Source: JASSUD01 sp031963005 (GTDB lineage Bacteria > Pseudomonadota > Gammaproteobacteria > Burkholderiales > Burkholderiaceae). Taken from it: 64,000 nucleotides of DNA. Below the pieces are notes generated by a model. The model saw only the letters and a program-made list of their open reading frames with translations, was not told the DNA's origin and did not search any database. A program made the position numbers and the translations under genes. This document shows, one piece after another, positions 24,421 through 32,139 of this stretch. The stretch is taken from contig JASSUL010000011.1 in the NCBI GenBank assembly GCA_031963005.1, forward strand, positions 11,685-75,684, in the 5' to 3' direction. How positions within the stretch are numbered: position 1 is the stretch's first letter; each line of letters opens with the position of its first letter.

Positions 24421-25272
24421 TTAAAAGCGCCCGTTGTTGAAATCGTCGATCGCTTGGACGATTTCATCTTGTGTATTCATGACAAAGGGGCCTTGACCTA
24501 CAATCGGCTCGTTGATGGGTTCACCACTCAATAGCAGTACAACCGCATCGCTGTTAGCTTCAAGCGTTAAGCGGTTGCCGCTGGTATCCAACAGCACCAT
24601 CTGCGCTTCACGGGCAATAGTTTGATCATTGACTTGCACCGTACCATGCAACACCACAATAGCTGTATTCCAGCCTTCAATAGCAGGGAGTTCGATGCGG
24701 GCATCGGCGCTTAGACGCACGTCCCATACATTCATGGGCGAGAAGGTACGAGACGGCCCTGCGCGTCCGGCGTAATTACCAGCGATGACGCGCACTGACC
24801 CAGCGCCTTGAGAGAGAGGCACAGCGGGGATGGTATCGTTTAGAATGGCCTGATACCCTGGTTCAGACATCTTATCCTTGGCGGGTAGATTGACCCAAAG
24901 CTGCACCATATCTAGCGTGCCGCCCGAATGGGTGAAAGCGTCGGAATGGAACTCTTCATGCAAAATGCCGGAGCCAGCTGTCATCCATTGCACATCGCCA
25001 GGGCCGATCACCCCGCCTTGGCCGGTGGAGTCGCGGTGTGCCACTTCGCCCTTGTAAACGATGGTTACGGTTTCAAACCCGCGATGCGGATGTTGGCCGA
25101 CTCCTCGAGGATGATTGCTTGGCGAGAAGTCCGTAGGCCCGGCGCGATCCAGTAATAAAAAGGGGCTGAGCGTTTTTCCGTGGCTGCGATACGAGAATAG
25201 CGAGCGCACCGGAAAACCGTCGCCAACCCAATGCTGGCGAGGTGCGCTATAGACACCGACGACTTTTTTCAT
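24421..25272 (-). CDS. Pirin family protein
   Basis: The ATG at 25272 follows GGAGA at good spacing, giving 283 residues. The N-terminal cupin has the pirin block PFLLLDRAGPTDFSPSNHPR, then GVGQHPHRGFETVTIVYKGE with the metal-binding His pair, and HRDSTGQGGVIGPGDVQWMT. Pirins are bicupin metal proteins; some act as quercetinases, others in redox regulation. A pirin in another bacterium cannot be given a precise role from sequence. The gene stands alone, convergent with the phosphotransferase. It is complete. Confidence 0.9.
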   Translation of the reverse strand: MKKVVGVYSAPRQHWVGDGFPVRSLFSYRSHGKTLSPFLLLDRAGPTDFSPSNHPRGVGQHPHRGFETVTIVYKGEVAHRDSTGQGGVIGPGDVQWMTAGSGILHEEFHSDAFTHSGGTLDMVQLWVNLPAKDKMSEPGYQAILNDTIPAVPLSQGAGSVRVIAGNYAGRAGPSRTFSPMNVWDVRLSADARIELPAIEGWNTAIVVLHGTVQVNDQTIAREAQMVLLDTSGNRLTLEANSDAVVLLLSGEPINEPIVGQGPFVMNTQDEIVQAIDDFNNGRF

Positions 25273-25385
25273 GGTTTTCTCCAAAGCTATCTTGCGTAAA
25301 GTGTCTCAATGCCTCGCGGTCACGCCATCTTATGATAGCGTTACTCTACCCTTTTAGTGCTTTTGCCATAATTTTTGAAATGCAT

Positions 25386-25850
25386 TTATTCTTGGGGCAC
25401 TATAAATAAACGTTTATCCCATATTACTGCTTGCGGTTTGGTGACGGTGATGTATTGGGCATCCGGGTGTGCAGGGTTGACTAGAACATTCCATTCTTGT
25501 TGCGCGATGACGGAGGGCACTAAGAGAATGGCGGAATGTTTTTCTTTTAGCCAATGATCACCAAATGCGCGCGCAGACACACTATCTGGATAATTCCATC
25601 CTTCTGGTAAACCCTCAGGAGGGGCTTGTTGGATCGATACGGTATCGGGTACATGGGCAACTACGTAGGCATGCGTACGCGGTATTTGCCCAATATTGGT
25701 GTGCACTAGTGTTTCCAGCATGGCACCTGCGTAGGTGAGCGATCCATAGATGACGGGCTGCCCTGGGCTATTGAAACGTCCGCCTAGTAATGCCGCTCCA
25801 AAACCAGACCATATGGGATAACGCGCATCCGCAATACGGTAAATCTCCAT
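25386..25850 (-). CDS. RES-domain toxin
   Basis: The start ATG at 25850 overlaps the stop of the upstream antitoxin as TAATG, giving 154 residues. Family features are IYRIADARYP at the N-terminus, GGRFNSPGQPVIYGS with the central Arg, the ETLVH helix and a closing EWNVLVNPAHPDA block. RES toxins (Res, MbcT) break down NAD+ in the cell and so arrest growth. The gene is second in an antitoxin-toxin operon, as in all RES-Xre pairs. No damage is visible, so the pair may be active. Confidence 0.88.
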   Translation of the reverse strand: MEIYRIADARYPIWSGFGAALLGGRFNSPGQPVIYGSLTYAGAMLETLVHTNIGQIPRTHAYVVAHVPDTVSIQQAPPEGLPEGWNYPDSVSARAFGDHWLKEKHSAILLVPSVIAQQEWNVLVNPAHPDAQYITVTKPQAVIWDKRLFIVPQE

Positions 25851-26284
25851 TATGAGGGCAGTCCGTAACATAGCGCCCAAAGCAGCATTTCAACGCGTCG
25901 TGCTCCTAACTCGGTCATTGCCACTTCTAGAGGAGTGCGATCTTCTAGGAGTGGATGGGGCATATGAATAAATTCTTTGGCTTTTTCTGCGGAATCCCAT
26001 ACATATTTTGCCGTTGCAAAAACGCGTGCTAGCCGCTCTGCTTTTTCTGATTCATTGAGGTTCAGTTTGGTGCGACGACGCTTAAATGTGGCCTCTGGAA
26101 TGATGCTATAGAGCAATACTTTGCAATCTGCCGGAGTGCGTGCCATATGACTAATGCTAGTTTGCAAAGCGGATTTCGGTAAGCCAAGACGTACGCGATC
26201 CTCTAATTCAGCAAAAGTCTTTGGTATAGGAATAAGGGCCATGACCGCGGCGATTTCTTCGGGGGATATGCCTTGTTGTGCCAT
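25850..26284 (-). CDS. Xre/MbcA/ParS-type antitoxin of the RES toxin
   Basis: The start ATG at 26284 has GGAG seven bases upstream. The 144-residue protein has a helix-turn-helix-like N-terminus (FAELEDRVRLGLPKSALQTS) and the C-terminal toxin-binding domain (DUF2384) with ERLARVFATAKYVWDSAEKA, FIHMPHPLLEDRTPLEVAM and GARRVEMLLWALCYGLPS. It neutralises the RES toxin by covering its NAD pocket and normally represses the operon. An 8-bp dyad about 90 bp upstream is a possible operator. One-base overlap with the toxin gene suggests translational coupling. Confidence 0.88.
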   Translation of the reverse strand: MAQQGISPEEIAAVMALIPIPKTFAELEDRVRLGLPKSALQTSISHMARTPADCKVLLYSIIPEATFKRRRTKLNLNESEKAERLARVFATAKYVWDSAEKAKEFIHMPHPLLEDRTPLEVAMTELGARRVEMLLWALCYGLPS

Positions 26285-26751
26285 GTCGCTCTCCACTCTC
26301 CAAGTATCAAAATATACCTTATTATAGGTCATATGATACTTTTTGCGTAGGCCGATGGAGGGTGCGTGCTTACCCTTAAGCGTGCTTAAGGACTGCTAGG
26401 GTAGCAGCAAGCGGCTCTGTCTGCCGTGGGCCTATAAATGGGTATCATTTTTAATATTCATTTAAAGATATCTCTTTAGATAGATAAGAAAAAAATCTCT
26501 ATCTCTTTGATATCAATTTTTATAAAAAAATAATGTTCTTTATAAGAAAATGCTCAATTCATTTTAATTTTATTCAAGAAAAGATTTGCCCTCCCCCTCT
26601 GCTTTATTTTTAATCTAGTGTCTTTACACTATTGCCAAAGCATATTTTTTGCCTTTTTGCTTTAATCAGGCGGCTATTGAGAAATAAATAGATTGTGCTT
26701 GATTCATTATCATTTACATCAAAGGCATTTTGAAAAAAAGAGGGATGGAAG
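26285..26751. other. AT-rich spacer between divergent genes
   Basis: No gene seen. It holds the leader of the RES-Xre operon with the dyad at 26374-26391 and, to the right, a long AT-rich leader of the gene at 26752. Confidence 0.45.
26374..26391. promoter_or_regulatory. Candidate operator dyad upstream of the RES-Xre operon
   Basis: The sequence ccttaagcgtgcttaagg has perfect 8-bp arms. It lies about 90 bp before the antitoxin start, where an autoregulating Xre-like antitoxin could bind. No experimental basis. Confidence 0.35.
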
Positions 26752-27393
26752 GTGATAGATTCTACATTATCTACAGTAAATAATAATTTCGAGACGGTTA
26801 TTGTTTTAAATGCACAAAATCATGATCGAGTGGCGGCGTCATATGAGTTGCAACCATTGCCACATAGAGTAGAAGTGGCGTCAAGAAGACAGCCCAATAT
26901 TCAAATAAATAATAGGGTGCTCACACATGAATCTGCTAATATTGAGAGACAAACGTTATTAGATATATTCAAAAATGCTTCAAGAGAAGAAAGAAAGAGC
27001 ATGGCGATATATGGTGCGTTATTAACTTCTTCGGTAGCCGCTTTGACAGCAACAATTTGGACAGTAGATTATACTATGCGTAATCTAAATGATCTCGATA
27101 AAAAAATGATTGCTTATGCTTCATTCCAGCTTGGTTTTGTTTTTTCTCTTTCCATAGTGACTACTGCATTTTTTAGTTACAATCTAAATAGCATGATATA
27201 TAGAGAAAGCCAAAATAATACTAATGAGATTCATCAAAATAGATCTGCTGTAATCAGAGGAGAATATCAAAATCGATCTTCTATAAGCGGAGGAGAATTT
27301 TTGCCACCTTATCGGCCGCCTTATCAGCCACCTAGAATTTCTTCTTTGCAACCCCCTATTTATGAAGAAGCGATTGCGGCTGCAAATACTTAG
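26752..27393 (+). CDS. Hypothetical two-helix membrane protein with Pro/Tyr-rich PPxY tail
   Basis: The GTG start at 26752 is preceded by GGATGGAAGG. The 213-residue protein has a polar N-terminus, two membrane helices (about residues 84-103 and 121-142) and a cytosolic tail with LPPYRPPYQPPRISS and LQPPIYEEAIAAA. PPxY motifs are ligands of WW domains in eukaryotic Nedd4-type ubiquitin ligases and are rare in bacterial membrane proteins. No homologue is recognised. Composition is AT-rich and unlike the housekeeping genes. A secreted protein meant to sit in a host membrane is a reasonable guess, not shown. A weak terminator follows. Confidence 0.5.
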   Translation: MIDSTLSTVNNNFETVIVLNAQNHDRVAASYELQPLPHRVEVASRRQPNIQINNRVLTHESANIERQTLLDIFKNASREERKSMAIYGALLTSSVAALTATIWTVDYTMRNLNDLDKKMIAYASFQLGFVFSLSIVTTAFFSYNLNSMIYRESQNNTNEIHQNRSAVIRGEYQNRSSISGGEFLPPYRPPYQPPRISSLQPPIYEEAIAAANT

Positions 27394-27455
27394 TGGTAAG
27401 TTTGGAAAGGTAGGTCACTTTAGTTAGAGAGGATAGATCTACCTCAAACATGAAG

Positions 27456-27488
27456 TAGCCTATGTAGGCTATTTCTAATAGGTTTTTT
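27456..27488 (+). terminator. Weak intrinsic terminator
   Basis: The arms tagccta and taggcta surround a 2-nt loop; a run of seven T follows after a short gap. It lies between the PPxY gene and the ABC transporter gene. Confidence 0.45.
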
Positions 27489-27502
27489 TATTTCAAATAA
27501 AT

Positions 27503-29401
27503 ATGTCTTTTTTCCAGCGTAAATTACCCTCCTCGCAGCTCACTTTATCCACGTTTCTACGGCCTTTTATTCGGACTTACCGGGGGGCTTTCCTAGCGAC
27601 GTTGCTGTTGGCCATAGCGGCTATGCTTATTGAGTCCTCTGTCTATCCGTTGTTGATGCGTGCTTTGCTCGATGCGATGGTGCGTTATCAGCCTACCTCT
27701 ACAACGCCTTTGACAGTGGTTTTGGCATCAAAGCCGCTTTCTATTTTTCTGCAGATGCTGGTAATTTGGAGTGTGATGGAGGTGATCTACCGTTTGTATG
27801 GTTTTTGCGACGCATGGCTCTTTCCCCGTTTTGAAGCGGCTATACGTACTGCTATGCTCAGCCATTTGATGGAACATTCGCATGCGTTCTTTGCCCATCA
27901 CCCTGCTGGTAGTTTGGCCAATAAAATCAATGATATTAGTCGAAGCCCAACCCGCATTTTTACTATGGTCATTGGCCTGTTGATTCCGGTGCTGTGCTCT
28001 ATCGCTATTATTTCCGCGATTTTTTTTAGTTTGCATCCTTTCTTTGGCGCGCTTTTTTTAAGTTGGGCATGTATCCATATCGGCATAGGAATCTATTTTG
28101 CACCGCGCTGTAATACGCGCTCGGCATCCCATGCCGCGACGCGTAGCGCTTTGCAGGGGCGCATTGTCGACATTTTTTCTAATATGGTGGCTGTACGCAT
28201 TTTCTCGCGCCAGGCATTTGAATACCATGAATTTCTACCACGCCAAGCGCGAGAGCAGAAGGAACAAGCTGCTTCATTGTTTTATATAGAAAGAATGAAA
28301 ATCGCACTGGGTATTGCTTCTCTGCTCTGTATTGGTATGGGTGAAATGGGCGGAGCGATATATGGTTGGAGTCGTGGCATTCTGTCACTAGGCGAAGCGG
28401 TTTTGATTTTGAATGCTAGTTGGGGGATTACGGGTACGCTATGGATATTAAGTAATCAACTCCCTGAGCTGTTTAAGGAAGTGGGAGTATGTAATCAAGC
28501 CTTATCCTTACTGCAAATTGTTCCTGAAATTCAAGATATTCCTAACGCGAAAAAACTCCAGACCACACGGGGGGAAATTATATTTGACCAAGTGCGTTTT
28601 GATTATCCTGGTGCCGCAAAACCTGCTTTTGGGATGAATGCTTCTGCTAAACCTAAATTGAAGGCCAAGGCGAGCTCGTCGCCTACTTATATGCCGATTG
28701 ACGTTGCGCATAAAAAGAATTTAGCGCAAACGGTACATTTAAAAGCAGGAGAAAAAGTAGGATTAGTGGGAGAGTCGGGGGGAGGCAAAACCACTTTTGT
28801 CCATTTAATTTTGCGATATTATGATGTCCATGCAGGGCATATCTTGATTGATGGGCAAGATATTCGTGAAGTGACGCAGACCTCTTTGCGTGAAAATATT
28901 AGCTTTATCCCGCAAGACCCCCTCCTCTTTCATAGAAGCGTCTTAGAAAATATTCGCTATGGGATGCCCACAGCTAGCAATGAGGCGGTGCATGAAGCAG
29001 CGCGTTTAGCTCGGTGTGATGGATTTATTAAGCAGCTTCCTGAGGGGTATGACACCTTGGTCGGGGAGCGTGGCGCGAAACTGTCCGGAGGGCAACGTCA
29101 GCGCATTGCGATTGCGCGTGCTTTTTTGAAAAATGCGCCGATTTTGATTTTGGATGAAGCCACTTCTGCGCTAGATTCTTTGACCGAAGCAGAAATTCAA
29201 GAGAGTCTTTACAACTTATCTAGACAAAAACAAGATCGCACCACCTTAGTCATTGCCCACCGTTTATCTACGCTTCTCGATATGGATCGTATTTTAGTGT
29301 TTCACAAAGGAGAGGTCGTAGAAGACGGATCGCATCACGATCTAATCGCTGCAGGCGGACGGTATGCAAAATTATGGCATATGCAGCAAGGTAAAGATTA
29401 A
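27503..29401 (+). CDS. ABC exporter, fused permease and ATPase
   Basis: The 632-residue half-transporter has six hydrophobic segments in its first 310 residues and an ATPase domain with Walker A GESGGGKTT at about 423-431, signature LSGGQRQR near 527, Walker B ILILDEAT near 548 and the switch histidine in VIAHRLST. It should work as a homodimer in the inner membrane, exporting a lipid, peptide or drug. Between the first ATPase strand and Walker A lies an unusual Ala/Lys/Ser-rich insertion (about residues 370-405; MNASAKPKLKAKASSSPTY). Walker A has Gly where Ser/Ala is more common. The gene is followed by a strong terminator. Confidence 0.9.
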   Translation: MSFFQRKLPSSQLTLSTFLRPFIRTYRGAFLATLLLAIAAMLIESSVYPLLMRALLDAMVRYQPTSTTPLTVVLASKPLSIFLQMLVIWSVMEVIYRLYGFCDAWLFPRFEAAIRTAMLSHLMEHSHAFFAHHPAGSLANKINDISRSPTRIFTMVIGLLIPVLCSIAIISAIFFSLHPFFGALFLSWACIHIGIGIYFAPRCNTRSASHAATRSALQGRIVDIFSNMVAVRIFSRQAFEYHEFLPRQAREQKEQAASLFYIERMKIALGIASLLCIGMGEMGGAIYGWSRGILSLGEAVLILNASWGITGTLWILSNQLPELFKEVGVCNQALSLLQIVPEIQDIPNAKKLQTTRGEIIFDQVRFDYPGAAKPAFGMNASAKPKLKAKASSSPTYMPIDVAHKKNLAQTVHLKAGEKVGLVGESGGGKTTFVHLILRYYDVHAGHILIDGQDIREVTQTSLRENISFIPQDPLLFHRSVLENIRYGMPTASNEAVHEAARLARCDGFIKQLPEGYDTLVGERGAKLSGGQRQRIAIARAFLKNAPILILDEATSALDSLTEAEIQESLYNLSRQKQDRTTLVIAHRLSTLLDMDRILVFHKGEVVEDGSHHDLIAAGGRYAKLWHMQQGKD

Positions 29402-29420
29402 GATCGGGAATGTTATTGCA

Positions 29421-29447
29421 TGGGGACATGATGTCCCCAGTTTTTTT
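29421..29447 (+). terminator. Intrinsic terminator after the ABC exporter gene
   Basis: The arms tggggacat and atgtcccca form a 9-bp stem with a minimal loop, followed by gttttttt. Confidence 0.8.
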
Positions 29448-29467
29448 GATCCCCTACCCTATAGACC

Positions 29468-30334
29468 ATGCACTTTATTCTTCAATATCCTGAGCGTCCC
29501 ACATTTGAAAATCAAAATGCAAAATCGGTAGAGATTGCGGCCCTGTGTCCTGGGGTCAAAATTCACCGTGTTGTGCATGAAGCGAAAGCAGGCAGTTTTG
29601 CATTACGCATAGAGCACATATCTGCCCAGCAGATCGAGATCTTACAAGCATATTGTGACGACAAAAAAGTCGATGGTGCAGTGCTAGCCCCTAAACCCCT
29701 TAGTGAATTTGGTCTCTTGGCGATGGATATGGATTCCACGCTGATCGATATGGAGTGTATCGACGAAATCGCTGCATGGGCAGGGAAAAAAGAGGCCGTC
29801 GCTGCATTAACGGAACAAGCTATGCAGGGGCAGATCGACTTTAATGAAAGCCTCAAACAGCGGGTCGCATTACTGAAAGGGGCGCCCGCCCATGTGCTGG
29901 ACGAAGTATGTACGCAACGTTTACGTTTATCTGCTGGAGCGGATATTCTCCTTGAAGGCGCACGCGCCGCCGGATTGCGCACCTTATTAGTGTCGGGAGG
30001 ATTTACTTTTTTCGCAGAGCGCCTTCAAGCACAACTCCGTTTAGATACGATACGCGCTAATACCTTGGAAATTATCGATGGCAAGCTCACTGGCAAAGTG
30101 CTCGGAGAGATCGTCAATGCACAGGTCAAAGCGCGCACCCTAGAAGAAACTTGCGCCCAATGGGGGCTTAGCACCCAGCAGGCCATCGCCATTGGCGATG
30201 GCGCCAATGATCTGCTAATGATGGCTCAAGCAGGGCTTTCGGTTGCCTTTCATGCAAAACCTATCGTGCAAAATGCGGCCGATGTCGCACTCAACCATGT
30301 TGGGTTAGAAGGTGTCTTGCCATTGTTTATATAA
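29468..30334 (+). CDS. serB: Phosphoserine phosphatase
   Basis: The 288-residue enzyme has an N-terminal ACT-like region and a HAD phosphatase domain with DMDSTLIDMECIDEIAAW at about residues 86-103 (nucleophile Asp in DxDST), LVSGGFTFFAERL (motif II Ser) and AIGDGANDLLMMAQAG near 237 (motif III). It makes serine from phosphoserine, the last step of serine synthesis. It is preceded by a terminator, so it has its own promoter, and murI follows after 58 bp. The gene is intact. Confidence 0.95.
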   Translation: MHFILQYPERPTFENQNAKSVEIAALCPGVKIHRVVHEAKAGSFALRIEHISAQQIEILQAYCDDKKVDGAVLAPKPLSEFGLLAMDMDSTLIDMECIDEIAAWAGKKEAVAALTEQAMQGQIDFNESLKQRVALLKGAPAHVLDEVCTQRLRLSAGADILLEGARAAGLRTLLVSGGFTFFAERLQAQLRLDTIRANTLEIIDGKLTGKVLGEIVNAQVKARTLEETCAQWGLSTQQAIAIGDGANDLLMMAQAGLSVAFHAKPIVQNAADVALNHVGLEGVLPLFI

Positions 30335-30392
30335 TAGACCTCCTATTTTTTATGGCTCATAGAACCTCTTCTTCAGCAAAGCGTGCATTGCC

Positions 30393-31322
30393 TTGAACAC
30401 CTCTCCTCTTCTTTTTAAAAGCTTGGGTAATGCGGCTGCTCCGATCGGTATTTTTGATTCTGGGGTTGGCGGATTATCCATATGGCAAGCGATTCGCGCA
30501 CAGCTTCCCCAAGAATCTCTAATTTATGTGGCGGATTCACGCTATGCGCCTTATGGCGAGCGCAGCGAGGGATTTATTCAAGGGCGCGCACTGGCGATAA
30601 GCCAATGGCTGATACAACAGGGCGTAAAGGCTGTGGTCATTGCCTGTAATACGGCAACCGTCCAAGCCGTAGACGCGCTGCGGCTGCAGTTTGGAGGCAT
30701 GCCGTCTGCATTAACAAACGCTACGCCGCCTCTTTCGGCGCCCACTTTATCTCCATTGCCCATTATCGGGGTCGAGCCGGCTATTAAATCAGCGGCCCAA
30801 TATTCTAAAACAGGGATAGCGGGCATATTAGCGACTAGCAGCACGCTACGCAGCGCCGCTTTTGCACGCCTATTGGCTCAGCATGCTGGAACGTGTCGGT
30901 TTATCCGCCAGGCTGGAACGGGTTTGGTAGCGGCAATAGAGCGTGGAGAAATCGATTCGCCAGCGCTACGTGATCGCCTCAAGCACTTTCTAGAACCCAT
31001 GCTAGAAGCCGGCGCAGACACGCTGGTTTTAGGTTCTACGCATTTTCCTTTTTTAGGCGAAACGATTCATCAAATTAGCGGCTCTGCGCTGAATCTGATA
31101 GAAACTGGAGAACCTGTAGCACGGCAACTGCAGATGCAACTAGAATTACGCGGCCTCCTAGCGCCAAAAGAGCGGTGCTCTATATTAGATTTCTATACTA
31201 CGGCTCAAGCGCAGCATTTACAGCACTTTTTGCATAGAGTGATGGGTTTTTCGCCTTCCAATTCAGTGGTGCGTACTTTGGAACTTCCTGTGTCAGAAGG
31301 GGCTTGGAGCATTTCTGTTTAA
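30393..31322 (+). CDS. murI: Glutamate racemase with the second catalytic cysteine replaced by serine
   Basis: The 309-residue protein has IGIFDSGVGGLSIWQ (catalytic Asp-Ser) at residues 18-32, YAPYGERS, and the first catalytic Cys in VIACNTATVQA near residue 86. The second motif, normally LGCTHFP, reads VLGSTHFPFLG: the codon is TCT, a single change from TGT, so the second acid-base Cys is Ser. MurI makes D-glutamate for peptidoglycan. Cys-to-Ser enzymes generally lose racemisation. A Pro/Ser/Ala/Thr-rich insert of about 20 residues lies before IIGVEPAIK. The start codon is unclear: 30393 is within a run lacking a strong ribosome site. The gene abuts the TonB-like gene. Confidence 0.9.
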   Translation: MNTSPLLFKSLGNAAAPIGIFDSGVGGLSIWQAIRAQLPQESLIYVADSRYAPYGERSEGFIQGRALAISQWLIQQGVKAVVIACNTATVQAVDALRLQFGGMPSALTNATPPLSAPTLSPLPIIGVEPAIKSAAQYSKTGIAGILATSSTLRSAAFARLLAQHAGTCRFIRQAGTGLVAAIERGEIDSPALRDRLKHFLEPMLEAGADTLVLGSTHFPFLGETIHQISGSALNLIETGEPVARQLQMQLELRGLLAPKERCSILDFYTTAQAQHLQHFLHRVMGFSPSNSVVRTLELPVSEGAWSISV

Positions 31323-31979
31323 ATGAACGACTCTCCAGTAAAGATCGTAGGTACCGCGTTTTGTATAGCAGCGTTGCATGCGGTAGGTCTCATGCTGTTA
31401 TGGCCCTCCTATAACGCTTATCAGGCTTTGCAAAGCAAGATAGCGCAAGATTCGCCCTATAGCGCAGAGACTGCGCAGCAGCGCATATCCGTGACACTGC
31501 AAACGCATTTACTTAAGGCCGAGGCAGCCGATGTATCGCCATCTTCTAAAAAAAGGCATCAACCCGTTTCTTCCATACCCTTCCAATCACTATTGTCCTC
31601 TTCGGTTTCTAAGCCCGTAGTTTCCCCCTCTCCTTCTACTTTAGATCATCAACCATCCCCCCTCTCTATTCCCTCCAATATTTCTTCTTCCCACAGTACA
31701 TCCTTTTCTAAATCCAACACGGCTGCTATTTGCCGCCCCCCCATTCCTCACTACCCCAAGCGCGCACGCCAAAGGGGAGAGCACGGAATAACGCTTATCC
31801 ATCTCGCTATTAATCCAAACGGTCAAATACAGCAGGCCACCGTGCAACAAAGTAGCGGCTTTGCCAGTCTAGATCGTGCAGCACTTGCCGCAGCTAAGAA
31901 AGCGGTATGTCAGCCTGATAGGCACTCTTTGACGACTAGGCAGGTCAAGCTGCGGTTTCAGTTTGAGTTATTGGATTGA
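31323..31979 (+). CDS. TonB-family energy transducer
   Basis: The 218-residue protein starts directly after the murI stop. It has one N-terminal membrane helix (IAALHAVGLMLLWP), a Ser/Pro-rich periplasmic linker (about residues 60-135) and a C-terminal TonB domain: RPPIPHYPKRARQRGEHGIT, then LAINPNGQIQQATVQQSSGF and LDRAALAAAKKAV. TonB proteins carry energy from ExbBD to outer-membrane receptors. ExbB/ExbD are not in the window. The linker is more Ser-rich than the Pro/Lys-rich linker of classical TonB. The gene is coupled to murI, an unusual partner. Confidence 0.85.
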   Translation: MNDSPVKIVGTAFCIAALHAVGLMLLWPSYNAYQALQSKIAQDSPYSAETAQQRISVTLQTHLLKAEAADVSPSSKKRHQPVSSIPFQSLLSSSVSKPVVSPSPSTLDHQPSPLSIPSNISSSHSTSFSKSNTAAICRPPIPHYPKRARQRGEHGITLIHLAINPNGQIQQATVQQSSGFASLDRAALAAAKKAVCQPDRHSLTTRQVKLRFQFELLD

Positions 31980-32139
31980 ACGAAGCGTTTCATTGTCTGA
32001 GTGGTATTTCGCATATGAATACGGTATTTCGTTATGGAAATAAATAATATTTATTTTTATTCACAATAAATATGGGGAGATTTTTTATATGACTTCCTCT
32101 TGGATAAAATAATATTTATTATATTTTTAGGAGGTTATT

